Origin: Massilia sp. WG5
GTDB taxonomy: Bacteria; Pseudomonadota; Gammaproteobacteria; Burkholderiales; Burkholderiaceae_D
Assembly: GCF_001412595.2 (NCBI RefSeq)
Contig: NZ_CP012640.2
Span: 5,642,001-5,706,000 of the forward strand
DNA: 64,000 bases
Direction: 5' to 3'
In this document: positions 59,807-64,000 of the stretch, piece after piece
Position numbering within the stretch: position 1 is the stretch's first letter
Layout: each line of letters starts with the position of its first letter
The notes under the pieces: generated by a model
Database searches by the model: none
What the model saw: the letters and a program-made list of their open reading frames with translations, nothing else
Told to the model about the DNA's origin: nothing
Program-made: the position numbers and the translations under genes

Positions 59807-60298
59807 TCAGACGATCTCGGCCTTTTCGATGATCACGGCCTCGGCCGGCACGTCCGAGTGCATGCCCGAGCGGCCGGTCTTGACGGCGTTGATCTGGTCG
59901 ACCACGTCCTGGCCTTCGACAACCTTGCCGAACACGGCATAGCCCCAGCCGTCCTGGCCCGGGTAGTTCAGGAAGTCGTTGTTCTTGGTGTTGATGAAGA
60001 ACTGGGCCGAGGCCGAGTGCGGGGCCATGGTGCGGGCCATCGCGATGGTGTACTTGTCGTTCTTCAGGCCATTCTTGGCTTCGTTCTCGACGGTCTTGTC
60101 GGCCGGCTTCTGCGACATGTTCGGCTCGAAGCCGCCGCCCTGGATCATGAAGTCCTTGATGACGCGGTGGAAGATCGTGTTGCTGAAGTGACCTTGATTG
60201 ACGTATTCAACGAAGTTGGCAACGGTCTTCGGCGCTTTCGCGTCGTCGAGTTCGATCTTGATGTTGCCCTTGTTGGTGGTCATGAGTACGGTGGTCAT
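59807..60298 (-). CDS. ppiB: Cytosolic peptidyl-prolyl isomerase B
   Basis: Cyclophilin of 163 aa without a signal peptide. Active-site blocks are NTIFHRVIKDFMIQGGGF (catalytic Arg and Phe) and AMARTMAPHSASAQFFIN. It speeds proline isomerisation in protein folding. It lies 37 bases after the exported paralogue ppiA and upstream of lpxH. Confidence 0.96.
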   Translation of the reverse strand: MTTVLMTTNKGNIKIELDDAKAPKTVANFVEYVNQGHFSNTIFHRVIKDFMIQGGGFEPNMSQKPADKTVENEAKNGLKNDKYTIAMARTMAPHSASAQFFINTKNNDFLNYPGQDGWGYAVFGKVVEGQDVVDQINAVKTGRSGMHSDVPAEAVIIEKAEIV

Positions 60299-60335
60299 GG
60301 TTTGTCCTGTGCCTTATTGTTAAGAGTTCGGTATT

Positions 60336-60941
60336 TTACTTCGCTTTGACGATGGTCGCGGACTTGATCACGACTGGCGTGACCGGCACGTTCTCCATGC
60401 CGTGCACGTCGTCCACCAGCACGCCCTTGATCTTGTCGACCACTTCCTGGCCTTTCACGACCTTGCCGAACACGGCGTAGCCCGAGCCGTTCATGTTCGG
60501 GAAGTCCAGGCCCGGATTGTCGACTACATTGATGAAGAACTGCGAGGTGGCGGTGTCCGGATTCGACTCGCGCGCCATCGCGACGGTATAGGCAGCGTTC
60601 GACAAGCCGTTGTCCGATTCGTTCTTGATCGGCGGACGGGTCTTGCGCCCGTGCAGTTGGGCGTCCATGCCGCCGGCCTGGATCATGAAGCCATCGATGA
60701 CGCGGTGGAACACCGTGCCCTTGTAGAATCCCGCTTTCACGTACTGGAGGAAGTTCTCGACCGTCTTCGGCGCCTTTTCCTGGTTCAGTTCCAGCACGAT
60801 CTCGCCCATCGATGTTTTCAGCGAGACCTGCGGATCTGCTGCCCAGGCCGCCGTCGACAGCAGGATGGCGCCGGCAGCGACCGCGATACGGGGCAACAGC
60901 TGGGTCAAAACGCGGGTGCGGGGCGGTTTCATGATGTGCAT
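60336..60941 (-). CDS. ppiA: Exported peptidyl-prolyl isomerase (cyclophilin)
   Basis: Cyclophilin of 201 aa from ATG at 60941, which has AGAGGA upstream. A Sec signal ends at STAAWAA. Active-site blocks are TVFHRVIDGFMIQAGGMDA and AMARESNPDTATSQFFINV. Periplasmic folding helper and paralogue of the downstream ppiB. First gene of the ppiA-ppiB-lpxH set; divergent from cysS by 251 bases. Confidence 0.94.
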   Translation of the reverse strand: MHIMKPPRTRVLTQLLPRIAVAAGAILLSTAAWAADPQVSLKTSMGEIVLELNQEKAPKTVENFLQYVKAGFYKGTVFHRVIDGFMIQAGGMDAQLHGRKTRPPIKNESDNGLSNAAYTVAMARESNPDTATSQFFINVVDNPGLDFPNMNGSGYAVFGKVVKGQEVVDKIKGVLVDDVHGMENVPVTPVVIKSATIVKAK

Positions 60942-61192
60942 CGTGGCTTCCTCTCTGTGGATACAACGCAAAGTGATGTCAAGGGTTTTGCAGAAAAATA
61001 AACCTGTGGCATATGCGGCCAGTCAGGATTTTATCAATGCTATACTTTGCGACGGACTGTTGATTTTATCAAAGCAACATGATTTGGTATTGTAAACAGC
61101 CCTGACGGTCGCGACGGAAGCCACTTCCCGGCACGCTGCCCAGCAGCAAGTGCGTCCGAGCGTCAAGCTCCAACCATCCAGAACACCATCCG

Positions 61193-62586
<1,394 letters not shown>

Positions 62587-62590
<4 letters not shown>

Positions 62591-63237
62591 CCAGGGAACC
62601 CATGGGCGCGGCCCCGGCATTGCCTGACGTCCCCCCTTACTGGGCGGAGGCGAAGGCCGAGCTCATGAAGCGGGACCGCATCATGAACAAGCTGATCCCG
62701 CAGTTCGGCGACATGCACCTGCGCGGCCATCCGGACCCGTTCACGACCCTGGCGCGCTCGATCGTCGGCCAGCAGGTCACGGTCAAGGCCGCGGAAAGCG
62801 CCTGGGGCAAGCTGCGCGAGCTGTGCCCGAAGATGCTGCCTTCCCAGGTGATCAAGGCCGGCGCCGAGGAACTGTCCGCCTGCGGCCTTTCCAAGCGCAA
62901 GACCGAATATATCCTCGACCTGGCCGACCACTTCAAGGCCAGGCGCGTGCATGCCGACCAATGGTCGGAAATGGATGACGAAGCGGTGATCGCCGAGCTG
63001 GTGCGGATCCGCGGCATCACCCGCTGGACAGCGGAGATGTTTTTGATATTTAATCTACTCAGGCCGAATGTGCTGCCGCTCGACGACGCCGGCCTGATCC
63101 AGGGCATCAGCCAGAATTATTTCTCGGGCGAGCCGGTCTCGCGCAGCGATGCACGCGAGGTGGCGGCGAACTGGGAACCCTGGCGAACCGTTGCCACATG
63201 GTATTTATGGCGTAGTCTGGACCCGATTCCGGTATAA
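62587..63237 (+). CDS. DNA-3-methyladenine glycosylase II (AlkA-like, HhH-GPD)
   Basis: Base-excision repair glycosylase of 216 aa; the GTG at 62587 overlaps the cysS stop (GTGA), and a later ATG at 62602 is an alternative. The HhH-GPD domain has [19 protein letters not shown], the hairpin [18 protein letters not shown] and the catalytic aspartate in [13 protein letters not shown]. It lacks the N-terminal TATA-like domain of E. coli AlkA, so it is the short form. Removes alkylated purines. Often located between cysS and accA in this group. Confidence 0.92.
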
Positions 63238-63310
63238 AATAGCGCCCTTGCCGCCGCGGCACCCGGTTGATCCGATCCTGGGCGCGGCCACGAACAATTC
63301 CGGAGGTACA

Positions 63311-64000
63311 ATGAGTAAAACAACTTTCCTCAGTTTTGAACAGCCGATCGCCGAGCTCGATTCGAAAATTGAAGAACTTCGCTTCGTGCAGGACGACTCG
63401 GCGGTCGACATCTCGGAAGAGATCGACCGCCTGGCCAAGAAGAGCCAGCAACTGACGAAAGACATCTATGCCAAGCTGACGCCATGGCAGGTTTCCCAGA
63501 TCGCGCGCCACCCGCAACGTCCCTACACGATGGACTACGTGAACGCGATCTTCACCGATTTCCATGAGCTGCACGGCGACCGCAGCTTCGCGGACGACCA
63601 GTCGATCATCGGCGGCCTGGCGCGCTTCAACGGCCAGTCCTGCATGGTGATCGGCCACCAGAAGGGCCGCGACACCAAGGAACGCGCGATGCGCAACTTC
63701 GGCATGCCGAAGCCCGAAGGCTATCGCAAGGCGATGCGCCTGATGAAGCTGGCCGAGAAGTTCAACCTGCCGGTCTTCACCTTCGTGGACACGCCCGGCG
63801 CCTTCCCCGGCATCGACGCCGAAGAGCGCGGCCAGTCGGAGGCGATCGGCCATAACCTGTACGTCATGGCCGAACTCAAGGTGCCGCTGATCGCCACCAT
63901 CATCGGCGAAGGCGGTTCGGGCGGCGCGCTGGCGATCGCCGTCGGCGACGCCGTGCTGATGCTGCAGTACGCGACCTATTCGGTGATCTCGCCGGAAGGC
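63311..64000 (+). CDS. accA: Acetyl-CoA carboxylase carboxyltransferase alpha subunit (partial)
   Basis: The first 230 codons are in the window; the gene runs off the right edge (full-length family about 320 aa). ATG at 63311 with GGAGG five bases before. Opening [20 protein letters not shown] and the blocks [40 protein letters not shown] and [17 protein letters not shown] are family signatures (oxyanion-hole glycines in GEGGSGGA). It works with AccD to transfer CO2 from biotin to acetyl-CoA, the first step of fatty-acid synthesis. Confidence 0.97.
   Translation, partial: MSKTTFLSFEQPIAELDSKIEELRFVQDDSAVDISEEIDRLAKKSQQLTKDIYAKLTPWQVSQIARHPQRPYTMDYVNAIFTDFHELHGDRSFADDQSIIGGLARFNGQSCMVIGHQKGRDTKERAMRNFGMPKPEGYRKAMRLMKLAEKFNLPVFTFVDTPGAFPGIDAEERGQSEAIGHNLYVMAELKVPLIATIIGEGGSGGALAIAVGDAVLMLQYATYSVISPEG

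Overview
The window is GC-rich, densely coded bacterial chromosome. Codon bias, a phasin, a CueR-type MerR regulator, a YceH/DUF480 protein and the accA-alkA-cysS-ppiB-lpxH neighbourhood point to a betaproteobacterium, most likely Oxalobacteraceae close to Massilia/Telluria. That placement is inferred from gene content and style; there is no rRNA here to test it. I see no insertion sequence, prophage or CRISPR array.

Region 1 (1-19.5 kb) is a surface-polysaccharide locus. A plus-strand set (WbuB-like glycosyltransferase, short PglC-type initiating sugar transferase, DegT aminotransferase, PAP2-like membrane protein) converges on three minus-strand genes for exported right-handed beta-helix proteins, which contain four homologous modules because one protein is a two-module fusion. 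Two of these genes share an almost identical GAACTT-N16-TCATAA promoter-like element. Next comes a nine-gene minus-strand operon (WbpM-like dehydratase first) with a full candidate set WbpA-B-E-D-I for UDP-ManNAc(3NAc)A, plus a glycosyltransferase, a GNAT/FemAB-like protein and a CE4-like deacetylase.

Region 2 (19.5-32.1 kb) holds a DUF1460 lipoprotein, a large TonB-dependent receptor, two tiny genes below usual ORF cut-offs, and a LiaF-like/LytTR envelope-sensing operon. It also holds a FAN1-type VRR-NUC nuclease translationally coupled to an XPD/DinG-like helicase that carries its own RecB-like nuclease domain. This DNA-repair pair sits behind a textbook LexA box. An Ala/Pro-rich membrane-anchored protein of unknown function ends the region.

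Region 3 (32.2-48.5 kb) is a type VI secretion locus: M15 peptidase (TagX-like), tssM, tagF, ompA facing tssL, tssK, tssJ, then divergently a TPR lipoprotein, tssB, tssC, hcp, clpV, tssA. The baseplate genes tssE/F/G and vgrG/PAAR are absent although both ends of the cluster are visible, so they must lie elsewhere or be missing. An intrinsic terminator separates hcp from clpV.

Region 4 (48.5-64 kb) is mostly housekeeping: phasin, a small secreted protein, a CueR-like regulator with its own 19-bp-spacer promoter, four identical tRNA-Leu(CAG) genes with promoter and terminator, rnr-rlmB, cysE, yceH, a secreted protein of unknown function, a GntR-controlled ABC exporter with a visible operator, the ppiA-ppiB-lpxH set, cysS, an AlkA-like glycosylase, and accA running off the right edge.
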